Counted from the first letter of the stretch, positions 9,084-18,913 are shown. The stretch: 46,380 nt of DNA from an uncultured Colwellia sp. (GCA_913061475.1 CAJXUN010000034.1:1-46380); one strand, 5' to 3'. Numbers and translations: made by a program. Notes: a model not told the origin generated them from the sequence alone.

Positions 9084-10533
9084 AATTAACGACCCGAGTT
9101 TCAATGGTTGTATTTTGTAATTCTAAGTAACATTTTTGCAGTAAGTTTTGTGCGACCTTCATACGATATTTATCACTAGCACGCACATCTGACATAGGTT
9201 GAAAGTCTTGTGCTAAGGCTGATTGCGCTGCAGCCACGCTACCACTATTAAGCGTTTTATTTAGTAAGGCTGCTTCACATTGCTTTGCTCGCATTGGAAT
9301 AGCCGCCATGCCGCCAAAAGCAATGCGTACATCAGTAATAATATTGTCTTTCATTTCCAGAAAAAATGCCGCTAGCACAGCAGATATATCATCATCTATG
9401 CGCTTAGATATTTTATAAAGCTTGAGCATTTGCCCTGCTTTAGCTTTCGGAATGTAAATATTTTTAATAAACTCGGCATCTTTTAAAACGGTCGTCTTAT
9501 AGTCAACAAAAAAATCTTCAAGCGCTATTTTTCGCTCAACATAACCTCGTTGTAGGCTTACTTTTGCACCTAAGGCAATCAACGCAGGTGGCATATCGCC
9601 AATAGGAGACGCATTACCAATATTGCCACCTAAGGTGCCGTTATTACGAATTTGCTTTGACCCGATACGTTCGATCATTTCGCCAAGCTCATGATATTCG
9701 TTATGTAACATTGGCGTAAATTCACTGTAAGGTAGCGCTGAGCCAATAATAAATTCGTGATCGTTTTCTGCTAACGTATGCAACTCAGCAACATCACCTA
9801 GATAAACCAGATCCGCTATTGTTGCTAAGTTTTGTGTTACGGATAAGGCTAAATCAGTGCCGCCTGCAAGCAATGTCGCATTAGGGCTAGCTAATAACTT
9901 ATCGGCTAATTCAGCCACTGTTTTTGGCGCGAAATAATGATGTTGACTATTGCAAAGCTGCGCTGAAGGTAAGCGTTTAAAGTCAATGAGTTGCTGTAAT
10001 GTTTGCTGATAATGTTGTTCAAAAGAGTCGGCCTCAGCGTGTTCGCTTGAGGTTAACGCTGCATCAATTATCGAGCGATAACCTGTACAACGACATAAAT
10101 TTCCGGCTAGCGCTTCAAGCACTTGTGCACGATCTGGCGTCCTGTTGTGCTTATGCAAGGCAAATGACGACATCACAAAACCTGGCGTACAAAAGCCACA
10201 TTGCGAGCCATGGTTATCAACCATTGCTTGCTGAACATGATGTAATTTAGCGCCTTGCTTTAAGTCCTCAACCGTGATCAGTTGCTTACCATGTAAACTG
10301 CCAACGAAACTAATACAGGCATTGATCGATTTGTAATCTAGCCTTTGGTTATCTTGACTTAGCTGTGCAAGTACCACAGTACAAGCACCACAATCACCCG
10401 AGGCACAGCCTTCTTTGGTACCGCTTTTAAAGCGCTCATCACGTAAATACTGTAAAACAGTTAAATTGGGATCGATATTTTCTATCGTCACAACGTCATT
10501 GTTTAATAAGAAGCAAACTGCACTAGGGGTCAT
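9076..10533 (-). CDS. xdhA: xanthine dehydrogenase, Fe-S/FAD small subunit
   Basis: Electron-transfer subunit of xanthine dehydrogenase, taking electrons from Moco through two 2Fe-2S clusters to FAD and NAD+. The 485-residue protein has a plant-type ferredoxin domain (C43, C48, C51, C73), the second [2Fe-2S] domain (C112, C115, C147, C149) and a CO-dehydrogenase-type FAD domain starting at the LLAGGTDLAL segment near residue 220, followed by the C-terminal flavoprotein domain. It is the first gene of the xdhABC-allB-uraD-uraH-allA-guaD-puuD block. A GCGGAA ribosome site precedes the ATG. The palindromes upstream (10563-10623) are candidate control sites. Confidence 0.94.
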   Translation of the reverse strand: MTPSAVCFLLNNDVVTIENIDPNLTVLQYLRDERFKSGTKEGCASGDCGACTVVLAQLSQDNQRLDYKSINACISFVGSLHGKQLITVEDLKQGAKLHHVQQAMVDNHGSQCGFCTPGFVMSSFALHKHNRTPDRAQVLEALAGNLCRCTGYRSIIDAALTSSEHAEADSFEQHYQQTLQQLIDFKRLPSAQLCNSQHHYFAPKTVAELADKLLASPNATLLAGGTDLALSVTQNLATIADLVYLGDVAELHTLAENDHEFIIGSALPYSEFTPMLHNEYHELGEMIERIGSKQIRNNGTLGGNIGNASPIGDMPPALIALGAKVSLQRGYVERKIALEDFFVDYKTTVLKDAEFIKNIYIPKAKAGQMLKLYKISKRIDDDISAVLAAFFLEMKDNIITDVRIAFGGMAAIPMRAKQCEAALLNKTLNSGSVAAAQSALAQDFQPMSDVRASDKYRMKVAQNLLQKCYLELQNTTIETRVVNYA

Positions 10534-10562
10534 AATTGGTTCCGCTTTTAATTTTTAGAATT

Positions 10563-10591
10563 TTTGCATGCGCAATTTTATAATATGCAAA
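10563..10591. promoter_or_regulatory. inverted repeat upstream of xdhA
   Basis: Seven-base arms TTTGCAT and ATGCAAA are separated by 15 bp of AT-rich sequence, 30-58 bp before the xdhA start. The position is suitable for a regulator site near the promoter of the purine genes. The regulator is unknown. Confidence 0.35.
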
Positions 10592-10609
10592 TATATCAGA
10601 ATAAAAACC

Positions 10610-10623
10610 TGACACAAGTGTCA
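10610..10623. promoter_or_regulatory. perfect palindrome upstream of xdhA, candidate operator
   Basis: TGACAC-AA-GTGTCA is a perfect 6+6 palindrome 77-90 bp before the xdhA ATG. On the minus strand it contains a TTGACA that could serve as a -35 element, but no good -10 is seen at 16-18 bp. A purine-responsive regulator is a plausible ligand; none is encoded next to it. Confidence 0.4.
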
Positions 10624-10910
10624 AATTAGAATTAACACCTTTCCAAGATATACAAAACATTGCTTAATGGTGCTTTGATAATGCCAAACGAGCAGAAAAA
10701 GGCGTTGTAACGCTTAAGTAAATTATAATAGACCTTAATGAAGTTGCGAGATTAGTTTTATAAAACTCGCCAGTGGTTATTATTGATTTAACGACGCTAA
10801 CAACGAAATAAGTAATCTATATCAAGCAGATAATTGAGATAACGTGTGGTTTACAAAGATAAGGTTAAAAGCGTGTACAGCAGCATTGAAAACAACAACT
10901 AGACACGCCA

Positions 10911-10947
10911 AGTTTTTAGTTTTTAGTTTTTAGTTTTTAGTTTTTAG
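10911..10947. repeat. AGTTTTT tandem repeat overlapping the allE stop
   Basis: Five uninterrupted copies of the heptamer AGTTTTT plus AG. In the minus-strand reading the repeat starts within the last codons of allE (ending PKN-stop) and continues downstream. A seven-base unit is prone to slippage, and a unit change near the end could alter the last residues of AllE. Confidence 0.9.
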
Positions 10948-11773
10948 GACGAATAAACGGCATATGTCGATTGACATCTTTATAGAGTAAATATCTAAAC
11001 GGTCCTGGTCCGCCGGCGTAACATGATTGCGGACAAAAGGCGCGTAACCACATAAAATCCCCCGCTTCTACTTCAACCCATTCGCCATTAAGGTGGTATA
11101 CCGCTTTGCCTTCTAGCACATATAAGCCATGCTCCATAACGTGAGTTTCATCGAATGGAATGACACCACCGGGCTGAAAAGTTACAATATTAACGTGCAT
11201 ATCGTGCCGCATATCTGATTGCTCGGTAAAGCGCGTCGTTTTCCAAACACCTTCAGTATTTGGCATAGCAATCGCTTCAACGTCATTATCGCTAGTAACA
11301 AATGGCTCGGGCGCGTCAATACCTTCAACAGCTTGATAAGCCTTACGGATCCAATGAAATTTTACCTTCTCGTTGCTGTTATTTTTTAACGTCCATTTAC
11401 AGCCTGGTGGTAAATACGCATAACCGCCAGCTTCTAGCGCATGTTTTGTGCCTTCAATGGTTACTTCCATCTCACCTTCGACAACAAACAACACCGCTTC
11501 AGCACTTTCATCAAGTTCAGGTTTATCTGAGCCTCCATTTGCGCCAACTTCAACAATATATTGAGAAAAAGTTTCTGAGAAACCACTCAGCGGTCTCGCG
11601 ATAACCCACATACGCATATTTTCCCAGAATGGTAAGTAGCTGATGACAATATCGGTTAACACACGTTTCGGGATAATGGCATAAGACTCGGTAAAAATAG
11701 CTCTGTCTGATATTAATTGGGTTTGTGGGGGTAAGCCGCCGGTTGGCGCATAGTACGTATGTTTGGTTGACAT
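10937..11773 (-). CDS. allE: (S)-ureidoglycine aminohydrolase
   Basis: Mn-dependent bicupin enzyme that releases ammonia from S-ureidoglycine to give S-ureidoglycolate, the substrate of AllA. The 278-residue length and two cupin halves (about residues 60-140 and 180-265) match AllE/YlbA. Metal-site elements are seen in the second cupin, for example the segment DETHVMEHGLYVLEG with histidines and glutamate. An AGGAAAT ribosome site precedes the ATG. It is separated from xdhA by 403 bp but read in the same direction, so it may be in the same regulon under its own promoter. AllE needs ureidoglycine from allantoate amidohydrolase, whose gene is outside the window. Confidence 0.92.
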   Translation of the reverse strand: MSTKHTYYAPTGGLPPQTQLISDRAIFTESYAIIPKRVLTDIVISYLPFWENMRMWVIARPLSGFSETFSQYIVEVGANGGSDKPELDESAEAVLFVVEGEMEVTIEGTKHALEAGGYAYLPPGCKWTLKNNSNEKVKFHWIRKAYQAVEGIDAPEPFVTSDNDVEAIAMPNTEGVWKTTRFTEQSDMRHDMHVNIVTFQPGGVIPFDETHVMEHGLYVLEGKAVYHLNGEWVEVEAGDFMWLRAFCPQSCYAGGPGPFRYLLYKDVNRHMPFIRPKN

Positions 11774-11950
11774 GGGTGTTATTTCCTTGAGGTCTGTACT
11801 TGAATTTTTTTGTTATACGCATCAAGCAGATGCTTGCTACAAGCAATGGATTTTAGTGAGCATAAGTGCCAACAGTGCTAGCGATTTTCTTTTAAGCATA
11901 TCTCAGTTATCACTCGATAAACATAGGTTGTTGAAGTCAATTTAAAATTT

Positions 11951-11970
11951 TTCAGCTAAAAACAGCTGAA
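11951..11970. promoter_or_regulatory. inverted repeat upstream of allE
   Basis: TTCAGCT and AGCTGAA face each other across 6 nt, and a third copy (AGCTGAA) lies at 11989-11995. The elements sit 180-220 bp before the allE start, downstream of the fghA terminator. They could be an operator cluster or a hairpin; function is not determined. Confidence 0.3.
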
Positions 11971-12025
11971 TTTTGCACCTTCGTCGTTAGCTGAAGATAA
12001 GGTGTTTTTGACTTGAGCGTTAACT

Positions 12026-12051
12026 AAAAAGCCGTCGAATGGCTCGACGGC
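12026..12051 (-). terminator. rho-independent terminator of fghA
   Basis: On the minus strand a perfect 8-bp GC-rich stem (GCCGTCGA/TCGACGGC, 5-nt loop) is followed directly by TTTTT. It begins 13 nt after the fghA stop codon and separates formaldehyde genes from the purine genes. Confidence 0.85.
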
Positions 12052-12064
12052 AGCAATAATATCA

Positions 12065-12901
12065 CTATGTTAAATACTGGCCATGAAAACGTAAATGTTC
12101 TTCAATAAATGATGAAATAAAATAATAACTGTGATCATAACCTTGATGAATATTCAGTGCTAATGGATAACCGCTAACTTTTGCTGCTGCTACTAATGTT
12201 TCAGGTTTTAATTGCTCGCTTAGAAAATCATCAGCACCACCTTGATCAACTTTCACTGGTACAAATTGGCGCGCTTGACGTATCAGTTCACTGGCATCAT
12301 GATCGCGCCAAGTCGCTTGGTCTTTACCCAAATAAGCAGTAAAGGCCTTTTCCCCCCAAGGCGTATTAATAGGGTTACAAATAGGACTGAATGCCGATAC
12401 TGAACAGTAGCGTTTAGGGTTTAACATTGCGATAGTCAGCGCACCGTGACCGCCCATAGAATGGCCACTAATAGCACGTTTTTGTGTGACTGGAAATGCC
12501 GCTTCAATGATTTCAGGCAACTCATTAACGATATAGTCATACATTTGGTAATGGCGGTTCCAAGGCGCTTGCGTCGCATTAACATAGAAACCCGCACCTT
12601 TGCCTAAATCATAACCGTCATCATCGGCAACATCATCACCACGAGGGCTCGTATCAGGTGCCACAATCGCGATACCTAGCTCTGCAGCCATGCGTTGAGC
12701 CCCAGCTTTTTGCATAAAGTTTTCATCACTGCAAGTAAGTCCAGAAAGCCAATACAACACCGGAACTTTTTCACCATTTGATACTTGTGGTGGTAGATAA
12801 ATGGCAAAGCGCATAGCACAATTTAATACTTTTGATTGGTGGCTATATTGCTTATGCCAACCACCAAAACTTTTATTAACACTTACGTTTTCAATTGTCA
12901 T
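12065..12901 (-). CDS. fghA: S-formylglutathione hydrolase
   Basis: Serine esterase that hydrolyses S-formylglutathione to formate and glutathione, the second step of glutathione-dependent formaldehyde detoxification. The 278-residue alpha/beta hydrolase shows the nucleophile elbow SGHSMGGHG (S148), an aspartate in the GGADDFL segment and a C-terminal catalytic histidine in GYDHSYYF. Length fits the FrmB/FghA/esterase D family. It follows frmA, the enzyme of the first step, by 133 bp and ends at a clear terminator, consistent with an frmA-fghA operon. A bare alpha/beta esterase is unlikely given the neighbour. Confidence 0.94.
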   Translation of the reverse strand: MTIENVSVNKSFGGWHKQYSHQSKVLNCAMRFAIYLPPQVSNGEKVPVLYWLSGLTCSDENFMQKAGAQRMAAELGIAIVAPDTSPRGDDVADDDGYDLGKGAGFYVNATQAPWNRHYQMYDYIVNELPEIIEAAFPVTQKRAISGHSMGGHGALTIAMLNPKRYCSVSAFSPICNPINTPWGEKAFTAYLGKDQATWRDHDASELIRQARQFVPVKVDQGGADDFLSEQLKPETLVAAAKVSGYPLALNIHQGYDHSYYFISSFIEEHLRFHGQYLT

Positions 12902-13034
12902 AGTAAAACCTTAATAGATATGCCCTTTTACACTCGATGATAAAAGAGCAAACAAAACACGGACGATATTTATACCCGTATCACCTGAAAATGCAGGTTT
13001 CAGTTTGAAGTATTATGGCTACTTAAAAGTAGTA

Positions 13035-14177
<1,143 letters not shown>

Positions 14178-14500
14178 TTACAATAGGTAAATACATTAAT
14201 GATGTAGTACAGACATAGTGCTGTAATCATAAGTGCAGTGTAGTCTATTAACTTAGCCATGATAATACCCTTATAATGCAATTCACTTTTACTCATTGGT
14301 AATAAATAAAGGAAGAAATAAAAGGCCTAACAATTACCCATAAGTGTAAGATGAAAAGATAGTAACAGTAAGTTTAGCTCACCTAGGATGTTCGCAAATA
14401 GCTAAATCGTTGTGAACACCTTAGTCTACTATCAACTTTTATTTCCTAAGCAATGATAATGTGGTATTTTTCTATACACTTATACAGCTAGGTAATAATC
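14178..14500. other. divergent regulatory region between frmA and the LysR gene
   Basis: About 320 bp without a gene. It must contain the promoters of frmA (minus) and of the LysR gene (plus). The only clear structure is the interrupted inverted repeat at 14383-14424. Confidence 0.6.
14383..14424. promoter_or_regulatory. candidate LysR operator in the frmA/LysR intergenic region
   Basis: Fifteen-base arms matching at 12 of 15 positions, centred on the shared TGTTC/GAACA core, flank a 12-bp spacer. Size and place, between a divergent LysR gene and its probable target, are typical for a LysR recognition site. Binding is inferred. Confidence 0.45.
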
Positions 14501-15367
14501 ATGCAGTGGGAAGGTATTAGCGAATTTGTTTATGTCGCTGAAAATGAAAGCTTTACAGTAGCATCAAAAAAACTGGCTATCTCGACCGCACAGGTGAGCC
14601 GTCAAATAAGTGCTTTAGAAAAACGTCTGAATATAAAATTATTTTACCGCACCACTCGCAAAGTTTCTTTAACCGAAGAAGGCCGTATTTTTTATCAACA
14701 TTGTCGTAGTGTGTTTGATGGGCTAGACGCTGCTGAACGCGCCATTACAAATCTACAGTCAAAACCTCAAGGAAAAATTAAAATAACCGCGCCCGTGACT
14801 TATGGTGAACAACAGATATTGCCGCTAGTGAATAATTTTATGCAAAAATATGGCGATGTTGAAGTATCAGCTTATCTTAGCAATCGGAAAATCGATTTAG
14901 TTGAAGAAGGTTATGATTTAGCTATTCGCCTTGGTAAGTTAAGCGATTCGTCATTAATGGCAAAGAAATTAGGTGTTCGCACCAACTATGTTTGCGCGTC
15001 AAAACGTTACTTAGATACTCACGGTATTCCGCACTCTATATCAGAGTTAAATCAACATAATTGTTTATTAGGTACCCTAGATTATTGGCACTTTCAAGAA
15101 TTAAGCCGTGAAAAAAGCGTCAGAGTAACAGGTCGTGTGCGCTACAATAGCGGCACTAGCCTAACAGACGCGGCATTAAAGGGCTTAGGCATAGTACAAC
15201 TGCCTGATTATTATGTTCAACAGCACATAGCAAGCGGCGAACTTGTTAGCTTATTAGATAATTATCGAGCACCTGACGAAGGCATCTGGGCTGTTTATCC
15301 TCAAAATCGTCATTTATCCCCAAGAATAAGGTTACTTGTCGACTACTTAGCGAAACAATTACTCTAG
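14501..15367 (+). CDS. LysR family regulator, probably of frmA-fghA
   Basis: Cytoplasmic DNA-binding regulator. The 288-residue protein has an N-terminal winged helix-turn-helix (about residues 8-60, with the recognition segment STAQVSRQISALEKRL) and a C-terminal periplasmic-binding-like effector domain from about residue 90. It is divergent from frmA, the usual position of a LysR protein that controls the adjacent gene, and an inverted repeat lies between them. Known LysR neighbours of frmA respond to formaldehyde-related signals; this specificity is inferred here. The effector domain resembles the CrgA/YhjC subgroup in style. Confidence 0.85.
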   Translation: MQWEGISEFVYVAENESFTVASKKLAISTAQVSRQISALEKRLNIKLFYRTTRKVSLTEEGRIFYQHCRSVFDGLDAAERAITNLQSKPQGKIKITAPVTYGEQQILPLVNNFMQKYGDVEVSAYLSNRKIDLVEEGYDLAIRLGKLSDSSLMAKKLGVRTNYVCASKRYLDTHGIPHSISELNQHNCLLGTLDYWHFQELSREKSVRVTGRVRYNSGTSLTDAALKGLGIVQLPDYYVQQHIASGELVSLLDNYRAPDEGIWAVYPQNRHLSPRIRLLVDYLAKQLL

Positions 15368-15466
15368 GGGCTATTGATCTTTTTGAGCTTATATTACCCA
15401 CTTTCTATCTGGTATTAGCACAAGGTATGTAAGGCAAAATTTAAATGCTTGCCTTGTTTGCCTTTG

Positions 15467-16312
15467 CTAAACAGCTAAGTGAGGAAATAATCCGATGGCT
15501 TGCTTAATGACTTCTGTCTTTTGACTTTTAGCCAAATACACCGCAAAAATTTCTCGATGATAAACTGGGGCACTTTCAACAACGAATAAGTTATTTGCTT
15601 CAACATGCTCAAAGGTCATTTGTCTTGGCAAGTGCGCACTGCCACCCGCTTGCAAAATATAATTTAACGCTATTCTAGGTTGACTCATAAAATGTTTCGC
15701 CGGCGGTGCACCCTGAAATTCACGCATATGCAGAGTATTCACCGATTCACCATAATCCACCATAATGTAATTATCTAACTTCAGCTCTTTCATGTGCTTT
15801 CGATCTGTAGTAACTAAATGTAAAGGTACTGTCGCCACCTTATCCGTCACTAAATCTTCAACAAACGGTGGTTCAAATAAAAAGGCTATATCGACGGTGC
15901 GATTAATGACATTTTTTCGTAATTCCACTGGCGAATAGGTACTGGTAAATAAACTCACACCATCTAAATTACGGTGAATTTTTTGCAACCATCCTTGTAA
16001 AACAATATCCCAAATAGAGTTCATTGAGCCTATGGCCAGTTGCTGGGCATCATGTTCGACAATACCAACATCATGCTTGGTTTTTTGCCACATAAACAGC
16101 AACTCGTTGGCATGCTTGATCAAACGGTGACCTTCCATCGTCAATTTTAAATGTTTATGGCTGCGATCAAAAAGTAACACTCCCAAATCATCTTCTAATA
16201 ACTTTATTCGGGCACTGACCGCAGATTGGGTAATAAAAAGATTTTCAGATGCTATCCTAAAGTGCAAGGTTCGACTAACTTCTAAAAAGGTTGTTAAAAG
16301 ATCAAATTTCAT
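15467..16312 (-). CDS. LysR family regulator (HdfR-like)
   Basis: DNA-binding regulator of 281 residues from the ATG at 16312; the frame is open to a GTG at 16324, but a GTGAGG ribosome site precedes the ATG at suitable distance. The helix-turn-helix lies at residues 3-60 with the segment ITQSAVSARIKLLEDDL, and a substrate-binding-like domain follows. It converges with the other LysR gene and is divergent from the rimK operon with about 135 bp between them, so rimK is a candidate target. The effector is unknown. Confidence 0.82.
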   Translation of the reverse strand: MKFDLLTTFLEVSRTLHFRIASENLFITQSAVSARIKLLEDDLGVLLFDRSHKHLKLTMEGHRLIKHANELLFMWQKTKHDVGIVEHDAQQLAIGSMNSIWDIVLQGWLQKIHRNLDGVSLFTSTYSPVELRKNVINRTVDIAFLFEPPFVEDLVTDKVATVPLHLVTTDRKHMKELKLDNYIMVDYGESVNTLHMREFQGAPPAKHFMSQPRIALNYILQAGGSAHLPRQMTFEHVEANNLFVVESAPVYHREIFAVYLAKSQKTEVIKQAIGLFPHLAV

Positions 16313-16448
16313 AAAATACCTCACTAATCAATTTTTTTGATTAAACACAGCAAAATTTAGCGTTTTATAATTCTCAGGCTAGACTATACACTTTAGCGAT
16401 ACAATTACATCACTTTATATAAAAAACTAACACAAAAAGGCACACATA

Positions 16449-17354
16449 ATGAAAGTTGCAATTTTATCAAGAAATAAAAACCTTTACTCGACTAAACGCT
16501 TAAAAGAAGCAGGCGAAGCTATGGGCCATGAAGTTGATGTGATTGACACGTTACACTGCTATATGGATATCACCAGTAGCAATTCTACCGTACGTTATCA
16601 TGGTAAAGAGTTACCTAGATATGATGCTATTATTCCACGTATTGGCGCCTCTGTTACCTTTTACGGCACCGCTGTAGCACGACAATTTGAAATGATGGGC
16701 ACCTTTAATATCAATGAGTCTGTTGCTATTAGTCGCTCTCGCGATAAATTACGCTCATTACAATTATTATCACGCAAAGGTATTGGCCTACCTCGCACCG
16801 GTTTTGCCAATAAACCTGATAATGCGAAAGATTTAATCAAAAATGTTGGTGGCGCTCCGGTAGTGATTAAATTACTCGAAGGCACCCAAGGTATTGGTGT
16901 AGTGCTTGCTGATACAGCAAAAGCAGCAGAAGCGATCATCGAAGCGTTTATGGGCTTAAAAGCCAACATCTTAGTACAAGAATTTGTTAAAGAAGCTGGC
17001 GGTGCTGACATTCGTTGCCTTGTGATCGGTGGTAAAGTCGTTGCGGCCATGAAACGCCAAGGCGCAGAAGGTGAATTCCGTTCTAATTTACATCGCGGTG
17101 GCTCTGCTGAAGTGGTTAAATTGTCAAAAGAAGAACGTGAAACTGCCGTTAAAGCCGCAAAAGCTATGGGCTTGAATATGTGTGGAGTTGATTTACTTCG
17201 CTCACAAAATGGTCCTATGGTGATGGAAGTAAATTCATCTCCAGGTTTAGAAGGTATTGAAAAAGCCACGGGTAAAAATGTTGCAGGTATGATTTTTGAA
17301 TTCTTAGAAAAAAACGCTAAGCCTTATAACACTAAAACTCGTGGTAAAGGGTAA
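16449..17354 (+). CDS. rimK: ribosomal protein S6--L-glutamate ligase
   Basis: ATP-grasp enzyme that adds glutamate residues to the C terminus of ribosomal protein S6; known RimK also makes poly-alpha-glutamate. The 301-residue protein matches E. coli RimK in length and along its whole course: N-terminal [27 protein letters not shown] near residue 60, ATP-binding segment [13 protein letters not shown] near 140-155, RSNLHRGG near 215 and the metal-binding [13 protein letters not shown] near 260. It begins a plus-strand operon and is 5 bp before the AstE-like gene. In pseudomonads RimK activity is set by a RimB protease and by c-di-GMP; a RimB-like gene follows here. Confidence 0.95.
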   Translation: MKVAILSRNKNLYSTKRLKEAGEAMGHEVDVIDTLHCYMDITSSNSTVRYHGKELPRYDAIIPRIGASVTFYGTAVARQFEMMGTFNINESVAISRSRDKLRSLQLLSRKGIGLPRTGFANKPDNAKDLIKNVGGAPVVIKLLEGTQGIGVVLADTAKAAEAIIEAFMGLKANILVQEFVKEAGGADIRCLVIGGKVVAAMKRQGAEGEFRSNLHRGGSAEVVKLSKEERETAVKAAKAMGLNMCGVDLLRSQNGPMVMEVNSSPGLEGIEKATGKNVAGMIFEFLEKNAKPYNTKTRGKG

Positions 17355-17359
17355 TACAG

Positions 17360-18388
17360 ATGAAAGCTAAAGATATACTGCGTATCGGTGAATTTGATAT
17401 TTTGCCGGGTGAACAACGCAAAATAGATTTACCGGTTGCAAAACTTTATACCGATGCCGATGTTTCACTACCTGTGCATATTATTCGTGCTAAAAAACCT
17501 GGACCAACAATATTTATTAGTGCTGCTGTACATGGTGATGAGCTCAATGGTATCGAAATTATTCGACGTTTGATTAGCCAGAAAAACTTTAAACTGATCA
17601 GAGGGACATTAATTGCTGTGCCTATGGTCAATGTTTATGGTGTGGTGAACCAAAGTCGTTATATGCCTGACCGACGCGATCTTAATCGTTGTTTTCCAGG
17701 CTCAGCGAAAGGTTCATTAGCTGGCCGCGTAGCCCATATTTTTCTCAATGAAATCGTTAAACATTGTGATTACGGTATTGATTTACATACAGGCGCAATT
17801 CATCGTTCAAATTTCCCACAAATTCGTGCAGATTTATCAAACGATGAAACTAAAGAGCTAGCCCTGGTATTTGGCGTACCTGTAGTACTTAACTCTAACA
17901 TTATCGACGGTTCTCTTAGAGAAGCTGCGGTTAAGCACAAAACTAAAGTACTGCTATATGAAGCCGGCGAAGCACTGCGTTTTGATGATTTCTCGATTCT
18001 TGCTGGTATGAGAGGCATTACTAATGTTTTAAAACACTTAGGTATGGTGCGAAAATCGACAACACGCAAAAAAGTGGTACCGCCATTTGTTGCTAACAGT
18101 AGTCAGTGGTTGCGTGCTAATGCCAGTGGCATAGTAAACCACCGTGTTAAGTTGGGTGATCAAATTAAAAAAGGCGATATATTAGCTGATATCGGTAGCC
18201 CGTATGGCGACATTATTGATGTTGTAACAGCAAGCAGAGCCGGTATATTAATTGGTCAGCAGAATATTCCGTTAGTACAAGAAGGCGAAGCTATGTTTCA
18301 TATTGCCTACTTTGAAGAAGATGATGCCGACATTGTCGAGCAAATAGAAAATGCTCAAGACACACTATTACCAGATAATAACATGTAA
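17360..18388 (+). CDS. AstE/aspartoacylase family zinc deacylase
   Basis: M14-like zinc hydrolase of the succinylglutamate desuccinylase/aspartoacylase family. The 342-residue protein has the zinc motif HGDE (H58, E61), the RDLNRCFPG substrate segment near residue 107, the second zinc histidine H143 in DLHTG and a probable catalytic glutamate in YEAGEAL near 200. The last 100 residues form a beta-rich, biotinyl-like domain. Five base pairs from rimK, it is certainly co-transcribed. A role on glutamate or acyl-glutamate made by RimK is an attractive inference, for example trimming glutamate tails; true AstE of arginine catabolism is less likely as no ast genes are nearby. Confidence 0.8.
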   Translation: MKAKDILRIGEFDILPGEQRKIDLPVAKLYTDADVSLPVHIIRAKKPGPTIFISAAVHGDELNGIEIIRRLISQKNFKLIRGTLIAVPMVNVYGVVNQSRYMPDRRDLNRCFPGSAKGSLAGRVAHIFLNEIVKHCDYGIDLHTGAIHRSNFPQIRADLSNDETKELALVFGVPVVLNSNIIDGSLREAAVKHKTKVLLYEAGEALRFDDFSILAGMRGITNVLKHLGMVRKSTTRKKVVPPFVANSSQWLRANASGIVNHRVKLGDQIKKGDILADIGSPYGDIIDVVTASRAGILIGQQNIPLVQEGEAMFHIAYFEEDDADIVEQIENAQDTLLPDNNM

Positions 18389-18392
18389 TAAC

Positions 18393-18438
18393 CAAGCGGA
18401 TTAACTCAATATCCAAATAACGATGATTAATCCGCTTG
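18393..18438. other. 12-bp perfect inverted repeat between AstE-like and protease genes
   Basis: Arms CAAGCGGATTAA and TTAATCCGCTTG are separated by 22 nt and end 19 nt before the downstream ATG. As RNA it would form a stable stem in the 69-nt gap of the operon, without a T-run. It may tune expression of the last two genes or stabilise the upstream mRNA. Confidence 0.6.
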
Positions 18439-18457
18439 TAAGAAAAAGGTAAATAAT

Positions 18458-18889
18458 ATGACAACAAAACAAAAAGCTATTATTGGTCGCTTGGAAACTA
18501 TTGCACTGCCTGATCTAGCGATAACCGATTTACAAGTACGAGTGGATACTGGTGCCAAAACTTCTTCACTCCATGTTGACAATATTACGAAAATCAAGAG
18601 TAATGGAAAAATCATGGTGAAATTTGATCTTCATCCCGATGTGCATAACGTCGAAAATGTCGTCACGTGTGAGGCGCCTCTTCATGATATTAGAAAGATT
18701 AAATCTTCAAATGGCACATCAGAGCAACGTTATGTCATTGCCACACCTGTACAACTTGGTAGCGAAAATTGGACTATTGAAATAACTTTAACGGATCGTT
18801 CTGATATGAATTATTTAATGCTCTTTGGCCGGGAAGCTATTGGGGAAAGGTTTCTAGTCGACCCTTCAAAAGTATTTATCAATTCATAA
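18458..18889 (+). CDS. RimB-like retropepsin-fold protease (ATP-dependent zinc protease family, PF05618)
   Basis: Small protein of 143 residues with a retropepsin-like fold; the catalytic motif VDTGAKTSSLH lies near residues 28-38 with the DTG aspartate, and the C-terminal LFGREAIGERFLVDPS matches the family signature. Members of this family next to rimK (RimB in Pseudomonas) remove or limit glutamate tails on S6. There is no signal peptide. The gene lies 24 bp before an MscS gene and is preceded by AAGGT. Substrate specificity is inferred from context; the family name as zinc protease is historic. Confidence 0.8.
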   Translation: MTTKQKAIIGRLETIALPDLAITDLQVRVDTGAKTSSLHVDNITKIKSNGKIMVKFDLHPDVHNVENVVTCEAPLHDIRKIKSSNGTSEQRYVIATPVQLGSENWTIEITLTDRSDMNYLMLFGREAIGERFLVDPSKVFINS

Positions 18890-18913
18890 TTTCGAATTTA
18901 TTAAGGAGTAAAT

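Larger units (their letters stand above)
10534..10936. other. intergenic region between xdhA and allE
   Basis: This 403-bp stretch has no convincing gene. It holds the xdhA upstream region with two inverted repeats (10563-10591 and 10610-10623) and, at its right end, the AGTTTTT tandem repeat that begins downstream of allE. The middle part (10624-10910) shows nothing I can identify. Confidence 0.6.

Noticed and set aside
10613-10623. TTGACA as -35 box of xdhA
   Set aside because: No -10-like hexamer at 16-18 bp; kept only as part of the palindrome.
16366-16371. TATAAT upstream of rimK
   Set aside because: The nearest TTGATT is 23 bp away and there is no extended -10, so a promoter call is not supported.
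16661-17269. 202-codon minus-strand frame inside rimK
   Set aside because: Lies wholly antisense to a clear rimK gene; a shadow frame of a conserved coding sequence.
17360-18388. Arginine succinyltransferase pathway (astE)
   Set aside because: No other ast genes nearby, and 5-bp linkage to rimK points to another substrate.
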